From the NCBI GenBank assembly GCA_002455915.1, contig DKLU01000360.1:1-20115 (forward strand): a DNA stretch of 20,115 nt, read 5' to 3'. Position numbers and translations under genes: made by a program. This document shows, piece by piece, positions 1 to 10,045 of this stretch (its first letter is position 1; the number at the start of each line of letters is the position of its first letter). The stretch comes from Chryseobacterium sp. UBA6632. Lineage in GTDB: Bacteria; Bacteroidota; Bacteroidia; Flavobacteriales; Weeksellaceae. The notes beneath the pieces were generated by a model. That model was not told where the DNA came from, ran no database searches, and saw only the letters and a program-made list of their open reading frames with translations.

Positions 1-162
1 ATTAAATACCTGTTTAAATAATTCTTTACATTTAATATAGAATTGAGATTTTAATGAAAACTATACATTTTTTGAATTGCGAAAAATAGCAATATTAAGA
101 ATTCTTAATCGTTATTATTTTAACCTTATCTCACTCCAAACATCAAAAAACAAAGTATTACA

Positions 163-1542
163 ATGACACCTCCATCTCTCATTAATAATAAACATCTTCT
201 TTGGCGCGCCGGTTTCGGAGCCGGAATCAACCAATTGGAAGATTTGAAAAATATAAAGGTAAAAGACTTAATTAATGATTTATTTAAAGAAGAACCTTTT
301 ACTGAAATTAATTACGAGACACCCGATATAGAAATCAATGATTCTATGACCGATCAATCGCCTGCAGAAAAGAAAAAAGAAATGCAGAAGATCAATCGCG
401 AACAAAACGAAGAGCTCAATCTGAATTTCCTTGATAAAATGGTTAACAGCAAAGAGCAAATGAGGGAAAAGATGGCATTTTTCTGGCATGGGCATTTTGC
501 TTCGAGAGTTCAAAATCCTAGATTTAATCGACAGATTTTAAATGTTATCCGAAAAAATGCACTGGGAAATTTCAAAGATCTTTTGTTTGAAGTGAGCCAA
601 GCGCCTGCAATGTTGAACTTTTTAAATAATCAACAAAATAAAAAAGATCATCCCAATGAAAATTTCGCTCGTGAAGTAATGGAACTTTTCACAATGGGAC
701 GAGGAAATTATACCGAAAAAGACATAAGAGAAGGTGCAAGAGCCTTTACCGGATGGGGTTATGATAAAGAAGGGAATTTTGTTGAAAGACCAAAACAACA
801 TGATGAAGGAACAAAAACATTTCTCAACAAAACCGGAAATTTTACAGGAACCGATGCTTTAAATATTATTCTTGAACAAAAGGCAACATCAAAATTCATC
901 ACCACAAAAATTTACAAATTTTTCGTGAATGAAAATGTAGACGAAGCTATTGTAAATAAACTAAGCGAAAGTTTTTATCAATCGAACTACGACATTAAAA
1001 AACTCATGAAAGATATTTTCTCAAGTTCATGGTTTTATGATAAAAAAAACATTGGGAACAGAATAAAATCGCCCATAGAATTGATTGCAGGAATGATGAG
1101 AACTCTTCCAATGAATATTCAAAATCCGGAAAACCTCATCGTTTATCAGAAATTATTAGGGCAAACGCTTTTGTATCCACCAAACGTTGCAGGCTGGCCA
1201 AACGGAAAATCATGGATTGACAGCTCGACATTGATGTTGAGATTGCAAATTCCCCAGATTTGGTCGGGTTTAAGACCGCTTGATTATCATCCAAAAGAAG
1301 ATGATGATGTGGATATGGGTTTAAAAAAGAACCCAAATAATCTTGCGAAAAGCTTTAAAAATCCGAATATTACAATCGATTGGGCAAGAGTAGAAAAGAT
1401 TTTTAACGGAAAAAATGTTGAAGATTATTTAATTCAAAATTCAAAATCTTTGGATATGAGCTCGGTTAAAAATTTCTCCGACAATAGTGTGAAAATGAAT
1501 GTGATTAATCTAATGTCAACGCCAGAATATCAGTTGATGTAA
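163..1542 (+). CDS. DUF1800 family protein
   Basis: This 459-aa protein belongs to the DUF1800 family, whose biochemical role is not established. Family hallmarks are visible: an N-terminal KHLLWRAGFG segment (residues 10-19), WHGHFASR (108-115), the long conserved block NENFAREVMELFTMGRGNY (165-183) followed by GARAFTGW (191-198), and PPNVAGWPNGKSWI (339-352). No signal peptide or membrane segment is evident. The ATG is preceded by an A-rich stretch without a Shine-Dalgarno site, usual for Bacteroidetes. The next gene, 85 bp downstream on the same strand, encodes a DUF1501 protein; these two families are habitually paired, so they probably act in one exported or surface-associated complex or process (inference). 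Length is on the short side for the family but the conserved blocks are complete. No confident promoter was found in the 162 bases upstream. Confidence 0.93.
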   Translation: MTPPSLINNKHLLWRAGFGAGINQLEDLKNIKVKDLINDLFKEEPFTEINYETPDIEINDSMTDQSPAEKKKEMQKINREQNEELNLNFLDKMVNSKEQMREKMAFFWHGHFASRVQNPRFNRQILNVIRKNALGNFKDLLFEVSQAPAMLNFLNNQQNKKDHPNENFAREVMELFTMGRGNYTEKDIREGARAFTGWGYDKEGNFVERPKQHDEGTKTFLNKTGNFTGTDALNIILEQKATSKFITTKIYKFFVNENVDEAIVNKLSESFYQSNYDIKKLMKDIFSSSWFYDKKNIGNRIKSPIELIAGMMRTLPMNIQNPENLIVYQKLLGQTLLYPPNVAGWPNGKSWIDSSTLMLRLQIPQIWSGLRPLDYHPKEDDDVDMGLKKNPNNLAKSFKNPNITIDWARVEKIFNGKNVEDYLIQNSKSLDMSSVKNFSDNSVKMNVINLMSTPEYQLM

Positions 1543-1548
1543 GGTCGC

Positions 1549-1599
1549 AGGTTGCAGATTTTAGCTTATAGCTAAAGTACGCTGCAAAGCCTGCAACCT
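1549..1599. repeat. Nested inverted repeat between DUF1800 and DUF1501 genes
   Basis: The arms AGGTTGCAG (1549-1557) and CTGCAACCT (1591-1599) are exact complements and enclose a second palindrome, TTAGCT-tat-AGCTAA (1561-1575). It is followed by three spaced AACCTA-type words (1595-1621). It looks like a decayed copy of the GGTTGCA repeats that litter flavobacterial intergenic DNA. It could form a hairpin in the shared transcript, but there is no following T run, so it is not called a terminator. Confidence 0.5.
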
Positions 1600-1627
1600 A
1601 CCATCTTTAACCTAAAACCTACTATTT

Positions 1628-2812
1628 ATGCTAATCAAAAGAAGAGAATTCCTAAAAATAAGTTCATTGGCTACCGCATCGTTGTTGATGCCTAATTTTC
1701 TGAAAGCAATGACTTTCGATGAAGCATTGGAACCCAATCAGAAGATTTTGGTGGTGCTTCAATTTACAGGTGGAAATGATGGTTTAAATACGATCATTCC
1801 GACAAAAAATGACATTTATTTTAAAGAAAGAAAAAATATCGCCATCAAAGATTCTTTGCAATTTAACGATGAAGCAGGAATTAACCCTGCCCTTTCCTAT
1901 TTTAAGGAATTGTATGACAATGGCGAGCTTTCCGTGATGAATAATGTCGGGTATCCCAATCCCGATAAATCCCATTTTCGAAGCATGGATATTTGGCATT
2001 CCGCAAGCAAAAGCGATGAATATCTGGAAACCGGCTGGCTGGGGCGTTTTCTAGATGAAGAATGTTATAAATGTGAACATCCAACTCAGGCATTAGAAGT
2101 TGATGATATGCTAAGTTTGGCTTTAAAAGGTGAAAATAATAAAGCATTCGCCTTCAAAGATCCGAAAAGATTATATCAAACCAGCCAGGAAAAATACTTC
2201 AAATCATTGTACGATCATCATCATGACGATGAAACGGTTTCTTATTTATACCAAACTTTAGGTTCCACCATCAATAATGCGGGCTATATTTTTGATAAAA
2301 GTAAAGCCAAAAAGACCGAACAAACTTATCCGACTTCACAATTGGGAAAAGATTTTAAAACCGTTGCATCATTGATTAAGTCCGATATTAATACACGAGT
2401 TTATTATCTTTCAGTAGGAAGTTTTGATACGCATGTGAACCAAAATGAAAGACAACAAAAATTATTTGGAGACATTAATGAAGCCGTAAAATCTTTCGTT
2501 GCAGACATGAAAAGTAACGGACTTTTTGATGATATTTTGTTAATGACTTTTTCAGAATTCGGTCGACGTGTTGCCCAAAATGCAAGCAACGGAACCGATC
2601 ACGGGACGGCGAACCAGATGTTTTTCATAAGTGGTGGCTTGAAGAAAAAAGGACTTTTAAACCCACTTCCAGATTTAACCAAATTGAATGAAGGAGATTT
2701 AATTTATTCTGAAGATTTCAGGAAAGTATATGCTACTATTCTTAAAAACTGGCTAAAAGCGGATTCTTCTAAAGTATTGGGTTGGAAAAATGGAGTTTAT
2801 GATTTTGTATAA
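1628..2812 (+). CDS. DUF1501 family protein, Tat-exported
   Basis: The 394-aa protein belongs to the DUF1501 family, related in fold to alkaline phosphatase/sulfatase-type enzymes; no substrate is known. The N-terminus carries a twin-arginine signal, KRREFLKISS (residues 4-13), followed by a hydrophobic stretch and a likely cleavage near residue 27, so the protein should leave the cytoplasm folded, perhaps with a bound metal. Family blocks: GGNDGLNTIIP (48-58), HFRSMDIWHSA (116-126), TFSEFGRRVAQN (307-318) and TDHGTANQMFFISGG (323-337), where the Asp-His pair is a probable metal-binding or catalytic site. It follows the DUF1800 gene, the usual partner, and ends just before a strong bidirectional hairpin terminator. 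The ATG start places the Tat motif at the correct distance from the N-terminus. Confidence 0.93.
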   Translation: MLIKRREFLKISSLATASLLMPNFLKAMTFDEALEPNQKILVVLQFTGGNDGLNTIIPTKNDIYFKERKNIAIKDSLQFNDEAGINPALSYFKELYDNGELSVMNNVGYPNPDKSHFRSMDIWHSASKSDEYLETGWLGRFLDEECYKCEHPTQALEVDDMLSLALKGENNKAFAFKDPKRLYQTSQEKYFKSLYDHHHDDETVSYLYQTLGSTINNAGYIFDKSKAKKTEQTYPTSQLGKDFKTVASLIKSDINTRVYYLSVGSFDTHVNQNERQQKLFGDINEAVKSFVADMKSNGLFDDILLMTFSEFGRRVAQNASNGTDHGTANQMFFISGGLKKKGLLNPLPDLTKLNEGDLIYSEDFRKVYATILKNWLKADSSKVLGWKNGVYDFV

Positions 2813-2816
2813 ATAA

Positions 2817-2847
2817 AAAGAGACTGCCATAAGTTAACAGTCTCTTT
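2817..2847. terminator. Bidirectional intrinsic terminator
   Basis: A perfect 10-bp stem, AAAGAGACTG (2817-2826) with CAGTCTCTTT (2838-2847), and an 11-base loop starts five bases after the DUF1501 stop codon. A-rich and T-rich flanks on both sides suit termination of the plus-strand DUF1501 transcript and of the minus-strand transcript that ends after the 45-aa gene at 2872. Confidence 0.85.
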
Positions 2848-2871
2848 CTGTAGTTTAAAACATGAATCATT

Positions 2872-3009
2872 TTAAACAGATTCATGAAGTTGTTTTTTCT
2901 CGTCTTTATTATATTTTTCATCTAGTTTTTCTGATATTTTCTTTATCACAAACTCGATTACCAAAGGGGCTACAATAGCTACAACTGCTTTTAATATTCT
3001 TGATTTCAT
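2872..3009 (-). CDS. Small 45-aa protein with hydrophobic N-terminal helix
   Basis: A short open frame of 45 codons plus stop. The product starts MKSRILKAVVAIVAPLV and has two parts: a hydrophobic stretch (about residues 5-22) and a highly charged C-terminal half rich in Lys and Glu (KKISEKLDEKYNKDEKKQ). This split, an ordered frame between the WYL gene and a terminator, and the absence of a competing frame argue for a real gene. The product would be a small membrane-anchored or amphipathic protein. It lies 49 bp after the WYL-regulator stop codon on the same strand and shares its transcription direction, so it may be the last gene of the minus-strand unit. Function is unknown; resemblance to small toxin-like or phage-type peptides is only superficial. 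Confidence 0.6.
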   Translation of the reverse strand: MKSRILKAVVAIVAPLVIEFVIKKISEKLDEKYNKDEKKQLHESV

Positions 3010-3058
3010 ATTTTTATTTTATTTTTTGATTACTACAATTTCCAAGCCACAAACTTGA

Positions 3059-4078
3059 TTAATCTTCATCATCCAAAACCAGATTTTCATAGTTTTTACT
3101 TCCTGCCCTAAATTTTTCCTCTAATCGCACTCGAAGTTTTCGGGGTTTGTGAACAATCAGCGATTCTCCAAAGCCTAATAAAAGTCTTTCCAGTTCGTAG
3201 TTTAACTGAACACAAATTTTAAAAACAGTTCCGTCATTTGATTCACTTACAATTTCCTGACTGGCGTGTAAAGGCTTGGTTTTAACATAAGGTGCATTAT
3301 GAGAATCCACAAAAAAGACCACATTTCTCGGAGCCATCGTTGGGGAAACTGTAACGCCAACAATATCTTTAAAATATTCGTCGCCATCGAGATTTTTATC
3401 AATATATTCTATCTTTTCTTCAATTTGAATACTTTCCATTCTATCCAACGCCAAATTATACGCATATTGCTTATTAAAACAAATCAAAAACCATCGGTTA
3501 TTAAACTCCTTCAGCAACTGCGGATGCACGATATAAGAATCAGATTCTCTCGCTTTAAAGCTTTTATAGGTTACTTTTAAAACTTTTTTATGCAAAATGG
3601 CATCGTACAGAATATCAATATATTCCAGTCCTTTCAACTGTTCATTTTTATCCAAATGAATAATCGATTTCTGATTGGTAGAATGAATAGAATCCTCCAG
3701 TTTCTGGATCACCCCGTTCATCTCTTTAAACATCGAAAAATCTTTGAACTGCTTTAAAATCTGCACCGCATTATTCATCGCCTTCAGGTCGCTTTCGTTC
3801 ACCGAAATATTATGAATACTGTACTCAGGATCGCTGTATCGGTAATATTTTCTTTCAAAAACCTCAATCGGAGCTTCATACCCGAATTTTTCACTTCGCA
3901 TATTCTGCAAATCCAGCTGTACCGTACGTTTGCTTACGAAAGATTCTTTACCTTCAAACTCAAACAATGCTTCGGAACATTCGTCGATAAGATCTTCCAA
4001 AGTGTATTTTCGGTATTTGTTCTTAAGACATTTATCTAAAGTTTTATAGCGGATAAGAGCATTCTTATTTGATGACAT
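3059..4078 (-). CDS. WYL-domain transcriptional regulator
   Basis: The 339-aa product matches the YafY/WYL regulator plan. Residues 1-60 form a DNA-binding domain that ends in SKRTVQLDLQNMR (49-61), the typical recognition helix of this helix-turn-helix type. A WYL domain spans about 155-215 (LKVTYKSFKA, then YIVHPQLLKEFNNRWFLICFN), and a WCX-like C-terminal region covers about 245-320. WYL proteins sense ligands, in some cases nucleic acid or nucleotides, and many control antiphage or DNA-damage genes (family knowledge). A longer frame reaches 4123, but its extra 15 codons lie inside the palindromic repeat at 4100-4216, so the ATG at 4078 is chosen. It lies downstream of the helicase and HopJ genes on the same strand. 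It could regulate that unit, the divergent rtcB unit, or both (inference). Confidence 0.9.
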   Translation of the reverse strand: MSSNKNALIRYKTLDKCLKNKYRKYTLEDLIDECSEALFEFEGKESFVSKRTVQLDLQNMRSEKFGYEAPIEVFERKYYRYSDPEYSIHNISVNESDLKAMNNAVQILKQFKDFSMFKEMNGVIQKLEDSIHSTNQKSIIHLDKNEQLKGLEYIDILYDAILHKKVLKVTYKSFKARESDSYIVHPQLLKEFNNRWFLICFNKQYAYNLALDRMESIQIEEKIEYIDKNLDGDEYFKDIVGVTVSPTMAPRNVVFFVDSHNAPYVKTKPLHASQEIVSESNDGTVFKICVQLNYELERLLLGFGESLIVHKPRKLRVRLEEKFRAGSKNYENLVLDDED

Positions 4079-4099
4079 AGTTTTTATTTTGTGTTTTAT

Positions 4100-4216
4100 G
4101 TCATTGCGAGGAGCCTGCGACACGGCAATCTAAACAAACTACGACCTCTTCCTTACAAAGGAAGCGATCAAACTACAATTTTGAGATTGCTTCATCACTA
4201 CGTTTCTCGCAATGAC
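4100..4216. repeat. REP/MITE-like palindromic element between HopJ and WYL genes
   Basis: The 117-bp element begins GTCATTGCGAG and ends CTCGCAATGAC, exact complements. Imperfect pairing continues for about 32 bases on each side (the AGATTGCTTC end matches the GGCAATCT end). In the centre is a separate perfect hairpin, CTTCCTT-aca-AAGGAAG (4148-4164). Elements with a GTCATTGCGAG end recur in several bacterial groups, including flavobacteria. No transposase and no clear target duplication were seen. Sitting between two genes of one strand, it could attenuate or stabilise the transcript. Confidence 0.75.
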
Positions 4217-4219
4217 AAT

Positions 4220-4549
4220 TTACTTTCTACTCAAAGCCTCTCCTTCAAAAGAAATCCCTTCCCAACCGAACTCCATAAAGTTTCTGATATTCTGATGATC
4301 TGTTCCTTCAAGATTTTTCAACACATCTTCTCTGTAAAATTCCCCGAAGAGATTCAAGGTATCTTCTTTAGATAAATCATTCAGTTTCGCATAGCTGAAA
4401 ACTTTGCACGAGCCGTTATTCTGATTTTCTTCATTTACCGTATTTCCATTAGTAAATTTCGTTGGTGTAAAGTCGTAATTCTCGTCAATATGAGCAATTA
4501 CTTCTTTAAATTGAATTGTTTCAGGTGAATTTTTTAACTGTTCTGTCAT
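4220..4549 (-). CDS. HopJ-family protein (HopJ type III effector domain)
   Basis: The 109-aa protein matches the HopJ family over nearly its whole length: FTPTKFTNGNTVNEENQNNG (residues 27-46) followed by SCKVFSYA, LSKEDTLNLFGEFYREDVL (59-77) and HQNIRNFMEFGWEGISFEGEAL (85-106). The family is named after a Pseudomonas type III effector, but members are widespread in bacteria without such a secretion system, including Bacteroidetes, and no biochemical activity is known to me. Here there is no secretion context. Its ATG overlaps the stop codon of the upstream helicase gene (ATGA at 4546-4549), so translation is probably coupled and the two products are made together. It is followed by a palindromic repeat and then the WYL regulator gene. 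Confidence 0.87.
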   Translation of the reverse strand: MTEQLKNSPETIQFKEVIAHIDENYDFTPTKFTNGNTVNEENQNNGSCKVFSYAKLNDLSKEDTLNLFGEFYREDVLKNLEGTDHQNIRNFMEFGWEGISFEGEALSRK

Positions 4550-7500
4550 GATATTTTTTTATGTATTTTTTGTATTTCCGCGTCCAAGTTTTGCCAGCAG
4601 TTTTGGCTCCATATTCTGATGTATTCAAAACCTGCATTTCGGACTATTTTTTCTTTATGTAAATCTTCCAGATAACCTAGATTTCCAGAATATTTCTCTT
4701 TACTCATCGCTTCGATAATAATTGATTTTCCATCTTCTTTTTCAATCAGAATATCAAATTCATAGCCTCCGAAATGATGATTTTTCAACATTTTTAATTG
4801 AGGAAAATCTTGTTGCAGTCGATCATAAATCACATCAATAAAACCATTGGAGCTTGTATTTTTGTTTGAATGATCAACATATCCAAATTGATCTAACGTG
4901 TTCAGAATTTCCAGTCTCTGGCTTTCATTTTTATTGCTTACCGCCTTACAATACGCCAAATAAGCATACAAAACCGCCTTTCTGTTATTTGAACCTTCCT
5001 GTTGCAAAGCCTCTTTATAATTCGAGAAAATCTCTTCGGGAATCGAGTTGCAGACATAGATTTTTTCCTTTGCTCTGGTGATAATCACGTTCAGCAATTT
5101 ATATCCTTTTGTATGATTGATTGGTCCAAAACTCTGGATAAATTTTCCACCAGATTTTCTTCCGTAGGTTGTCGACATGATGATAATATCCCTTTCGTCA
5201 CCCTGAATATTTTCAAGGTTTTTAATGAATAATCCCGCTGCTTCCAATCCCTGAATTTTTTCTTTAAAAATCTCATTTCCTGGAAGATTGGTTTCCTGAA
5301 CAATTTTTCTTTTGATATAATTTCTTTGAGAAATATTGAAAGTCGCAATTCCCACCGACGGATAATTTCCATCTTTTAAAGGTTGAATATTCTTTAAAAT
5401 CTCCAATACTTTATCCGCTTCCTCTTTATTCGTATGTTCATCAAAAACGCCATCTACCTGAAAGAATTCAATTGGTAACGTTTCAGATTTTGTCGGAAGA
5501 GGCTTTAAACGCGAATTATAAAACGCATGATTAGAAAAATCAATCAGACAAGGATGCTTAGAACGGTAATGAAAATCCAGATGATTCTTTTCAAACGGAC
5601 TTTCAGTCGCAAAATCCAGCAAAGATTCGATATTCAACAAAGAATTTTTATAGGTGATGACCTCATTTTCATATTCAATATCGTCTTCATCTTCAATCAC
5701 TCCATCAAAAACTTTACTGAAATAATTCGATGGCGGCATCTGATGTTCATCTCCGGCAATAATAATATTTTTCCCTTTCAACATTGCAGGAAGGTTGTCT
5801 TCCAATTTCAACTGACTCGCTTCATCGAAGACAACATTATCGAAGTAAAAATTCTTACCATGAAAAAGATTGCTGCACGCATCCGGAGTGGTCAGAATAA
5901 TTGGAAAAAAGTTAGTAAACAGATCAATATCTTTCTGCACGATTTGTCGTAACGTTAATCTTTTATGATTGACACTGCTTCTCTTATTGTAAAGATTGGC
6001 CACCGTAATATCCTTATTTGTCTGTTCAAATTTTTTCACCGCATTCTGCTGAGAATCATTCCAGAAATATTGAATAAAACTCTGCTGAGAAAATCCATAT
6101 TGCTTAATCTGCTTTGTAATTTCATCATAATTTTTTTCGCTAAAATTAAGTTTAGCATCAGAATGTTTGTTTAACAATAAGGGGTAATAAGCGGAATAAA
6201 AAGAAGCTTTCCAATCATTAATTGAATACAGTTTTTCCAATACTTTTTTCTGAAAAACAGTCAGTGGCTGATTGAAATAAAACCAGTTAAATTCCTTTAA
6301 AAGAGGGTTTTCAGTATGACTTCTGTACGATCTGTATTGATCTAAAACAGAAATTAAATATTCATCAAAGTTTTGATACGTATTTCCAAAATTCAGATCT
6401 TTGATCCACTGATCAGTCGATATACTTTTTTTCAATAGCTGAATGCGTTGGGAAATGATTTCCGTCTCTTTTCCTGAAGCCACAGGATCAAATACATTCA
6501 AGAAATCAATTTCATTAAACTGTTCTTCCAACTTTGAAGAAAACTCAGACGAAAGGTTTTGTATTTTCTGACGGTAATTCAGGATTTCATTTTTATTATT
6601 CCAAAGGTGATCCGACAGTTCAATCGAAGGAAAAAATTCACTTAAACTGATCTGTTTAATCCCTGAACTGATCTCTAATAATCTTTTCTGATTACTGATT
6701 TTCTTTTTCTTGGCTGAAGAAAACAAAGCTGTGAATTTATAGAAAAATCCGTTCGTCATTTCGGGATGAAACTCTTCAGAATTCTGATTCAGAACAGAGG
6801 TAATTACTTCTGTTTCGTTGATTAAAGAAGACAATTTTTGAAGATTCTGACTGAAATTCAGCTTTCTCTTTTCTTCATAAACGGGTTTAAAATCAATAAT
6901 CAGCGATTGAATTTCATCCCATAATTTTTCATAATTCTGAAAAGAAGTATCTAAATTTTGTAAACTGTTATGAAAATTTTCGCTAATTAATTTTTCAGGA
7001 TTAATAAATGATGATTTTTCAAAAGGTTTGTATTCTTCATACAAATCTTTTCCCTTTTCCAATATATATTCAATATCTTTAAACTCTTCTTCCGAAAAGG
7101 AAAACTGAATATCCTGAATATTTATATTTTCTTTTGTTTCATTGAATTTCAACAAATCAGCTACAATTTCCGTCAAGTTTTTTCCCGGAATCAAATCTGA
7201 ATTTAACAATTCGTGAACTTCGTTGATCGTTGTTTTATGCTGTAAAATTTCTACGAGCTGATCCTGCAAAGGCTGAACGGAATAAGGTTGTCCCGATTTC
7301 TTGAAATCAGCAGGATCAATGGTATTTCTTACCGCATCCACCACAGGCTTTCGGTCGGAAACACTGTCTTTAATCATAATACAATAGCGCTCCAAGCCCA
7401 GTTTATGAAGGGCGTTGTACAAAACTTCCAATGCCGTTTGCTTTTCGCAGACCACAATGGTTTTCTGCTTATTTTCCAGTGCATTCACCAAAACAGCCGT

Positions 7501-8550
7501 CAGCGTCTGGCTTTTCCCTGTTCCCGGAGGTCCTTGGATCAGGATTTTAGTCTGTGATTTTAACGATTCTAAAATTCCCTGTTGTGAAGGATCGGTTTCA
7601 ATGGATGTGATCGATTGAAAATCTGGCTTTGTCGTATTTTCAAGAGGTTTAAACTCTCTTTTTAACGATTCATAATCATTGATGATATTCTGTTTCTGCA
7701 CTTCAAAAATGGAGAAAACACCGGATTTAATGATAATCGCATCACCTTTATTCTGAAGCTGATCTTCGTAAGAAGCTTTGGATTTAATTAATGGAATTTC
7801 TTCATAATTATTTAAGATAAAATCAAGATTCTGGGTAATTTTAAGCTGTCCCAATAAGGTTTGGCAGATTTCCAGCAACTCAGGTTTATCTATTTTTCCA
7901 TCGGCGAGCATTTCTTCAGGAATCTGCTCCAGCGTAATTCCAGAATCGCTTTGTAAATGATTGATTAAAACTTCATTCACATAAATCGGATCATCTTCCG
8001 TTCGGCTGATTTCCCAGGTGTTCAGTTCGTTGACAGGTTTGATCGTAACAGACCAGATCAAAATGGGTGACGCAGAAATCTGTCCGTCCATATCTTTTCG
8101 GATTAGAATCGGAAAACCGAAACCTAAAGAATTAATTCCTTTTTCCGACTGGATCACTTCGTTTTGAAAGATAAGATTTTCAAGACTGGCAGACAGTTTT
8201 TCTAACGCTCCATTCTTGGTTTTATCTTTAACGAGAGAAATTTCAGTCGTATTTTTTTCGGTTTCTGTATTTTCATCATCCGATAAATAAATACTGTCAT
8301 TTACCGCTTCTTTTGAAACCTCATCTGAGATTTTATCATGAATAGAGAATTTAAAATTAATATTTTTCTGCGTCAAAAGGTTAATGATAAAATGCTCAGG
8401 AAGACTTTTATTGATTTCGGAAAGTCGCGCAAGATCAAATTTATATCTTGAGCTTCCGGGAATAGCATTTAGATGAACGCCTCTTCTGTTACCTGTTTTC
8501 AGTTTGTTTTGAAATGCCTGAAATATTTCCGGAGTTAAGTTTTCCATCAT
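4546..8550 (-). CDS. SF1 helicase with C-terminal PD-(D/E)XK-like nuclease domain
   Basis: A 1334-aa superfamily 1 helicase of the DNA2/NAM7 (COG1112-like) type. Visible motifs: a Gln at 323-324 upstream, Walker A GPPGTGKS (340-347), Walker B FDEASQL (908-914), motif III IIAGDEHQMPPS (930-941), HYRSKHP (994-1000), ENIQGDERDIIIMSTTYG (1113-1130) and the arginine motif VIITRAKEKIYV (1155-1166). About 560 residues, partly coiled-coil-like, separate motifs I and II. The last 100 residues resemble the Vsr/DUF559 branch of PD-(D/E)XK nucleases: FGGYEFDILI (D1266), SIIIEA (E1280), then a conserved tail RNAGFEYIRIWSQ. Position 1282 is Met where a polar residue is usual, so cleavage is likely but not certain. 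Helicase-Vsr fusions occur among antiphage systems such as Hhe (family knowledge), but a DUF4011 domain was not recognised at the N-terminus. It overlaps the HopJ gene and is divergent from rtcB. Confidence 0.88.
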   Translation of the reverse strand: MMENLTPEIFQAFQNKLKTGNRRGVHLNAIPGSSRYKFDLARLSEINKSLPEHFIINLLTQKNINFKFSIHDKISDEVSKEAVNDSIYLSDDENTETEKNTTEISLVKDKTKNGALEKLSASLENLIFQNEVIQSEKGINSLGFGFPILIRKDMDGQISASPILIWSVTIKPVNELNTWEISRTEDDPIYVNEVLINHLQSDSGITLEQIPEEMLADGKIDKPELLEICQTLLGQLKITQNLDFILNNYEEIPLIKSKASYEDQLQNKGDAIIIKSGVFSIFEVQKQNIINDYESLKREFKPLENTTKPDFQSITSIETDPSQQGILESLKSQTKILIQGPPGTGKSQTLTAVLVNALENKQKTIVVCEKQTALEVLYNALHKLGLERYCIMIKDSVSDRKPVVDAVRNTIDPADFKKSGQPYSVQPLQDQLVEILQHKTTINEVHELLNSDLIPGKNLTEIVADLLKFNETKENINIQDIQFSFSEEEFKDIEYILEKGKDLYEEYKPFEKSSFINPEKLISENFHNSLQNLDTSFQNYEKLWDEIQSLIIDFKPVYEEKRKLNFSQNLQKLSSLINETEVITSVLNQNSEEFHPEMTNGFFYKFTALFSSAKKKKISNQKRLLEISSGIKQISLSEFFPSIELSDHLWNNKNEILNYRQKIQNLSSEFSSKLEEQFNEIDFLNVFDPVASGKETEIISQRIQLLKKSISTDQWIKDLNFGNTYQNFDEYLISVLDQYRSYRSHTENPLLKEFNWFYFNQPLTVFQKKVLEKLYSINDWKASFYSAYYPLLLNKHSDAKLNFSEKNYDEITKQIKQYGFSQQSFIQYFWNDSQQNAVKKFEQTNKDITVANLYNKRSSVNHKRLTLRQIVQKDIDLFTNFFPIILTTPDACSNLFHGKNFYFDNVVFDEASQLKLEDNLPAMLKGKNIIIAGDEHQMPPSNYFSKVFDGVIEDEDDIEYENEVITYKNSLLNIESLLDFATESPFEKNHLDFHYRSKHPCLIDFSNHAFYNSRLKPLPTKSETLPIEFFQVDGVFDEHTNKEEADKVLEILKNIQPLKDGNYPSVGIATFNISQRNYIKRKIVQETNLPGNEIFKEKIQGLEAAGLFIKNLENIQGDERDIIIMSTTYGRKSGGKFIQSFGPINHTKGYKLLNVIITRAKEKIYVCNSIPEEIFSNYKEALQQEGSNNRKAVLYAYLAYCKAVSNKNESQRLEILNTLDQFGYVDHSNKNTSSNGFIDVIYDRLQQDFPQLKMLKNHHFGGYEFDILIEKEDGKSIIIEAMSKEKYSGNLGYLEDLHKEKIVRNAGFEYIRIWSQNCWQNLDAEIQKIHKKIS

Positions 8551-10032
<1,482 letters not shown>

Positions 10033-10045
10033 TTTGTTTTAATTG

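Noticed and set aside
4079..4123. N-terminal extension of the WYL regulator
   Set aside because: The extension is encoded by the palindromic repeat at 4100-4216 and is not part of the family's DNA-binding domain.
4091..4375. Plus-strand open frame of 94 codons across the palindrome and HopJ gene
   Set aside because: It is made of repeat sequence and the antisense of a recognised gene, with no family resemblance.
5527..5952. Plus-strand open frame of 141 codons within the helicase gene
   Set aside because: Antisense shadow over helicase motifs II and III, Ile/Phe-rich and without known motifs.
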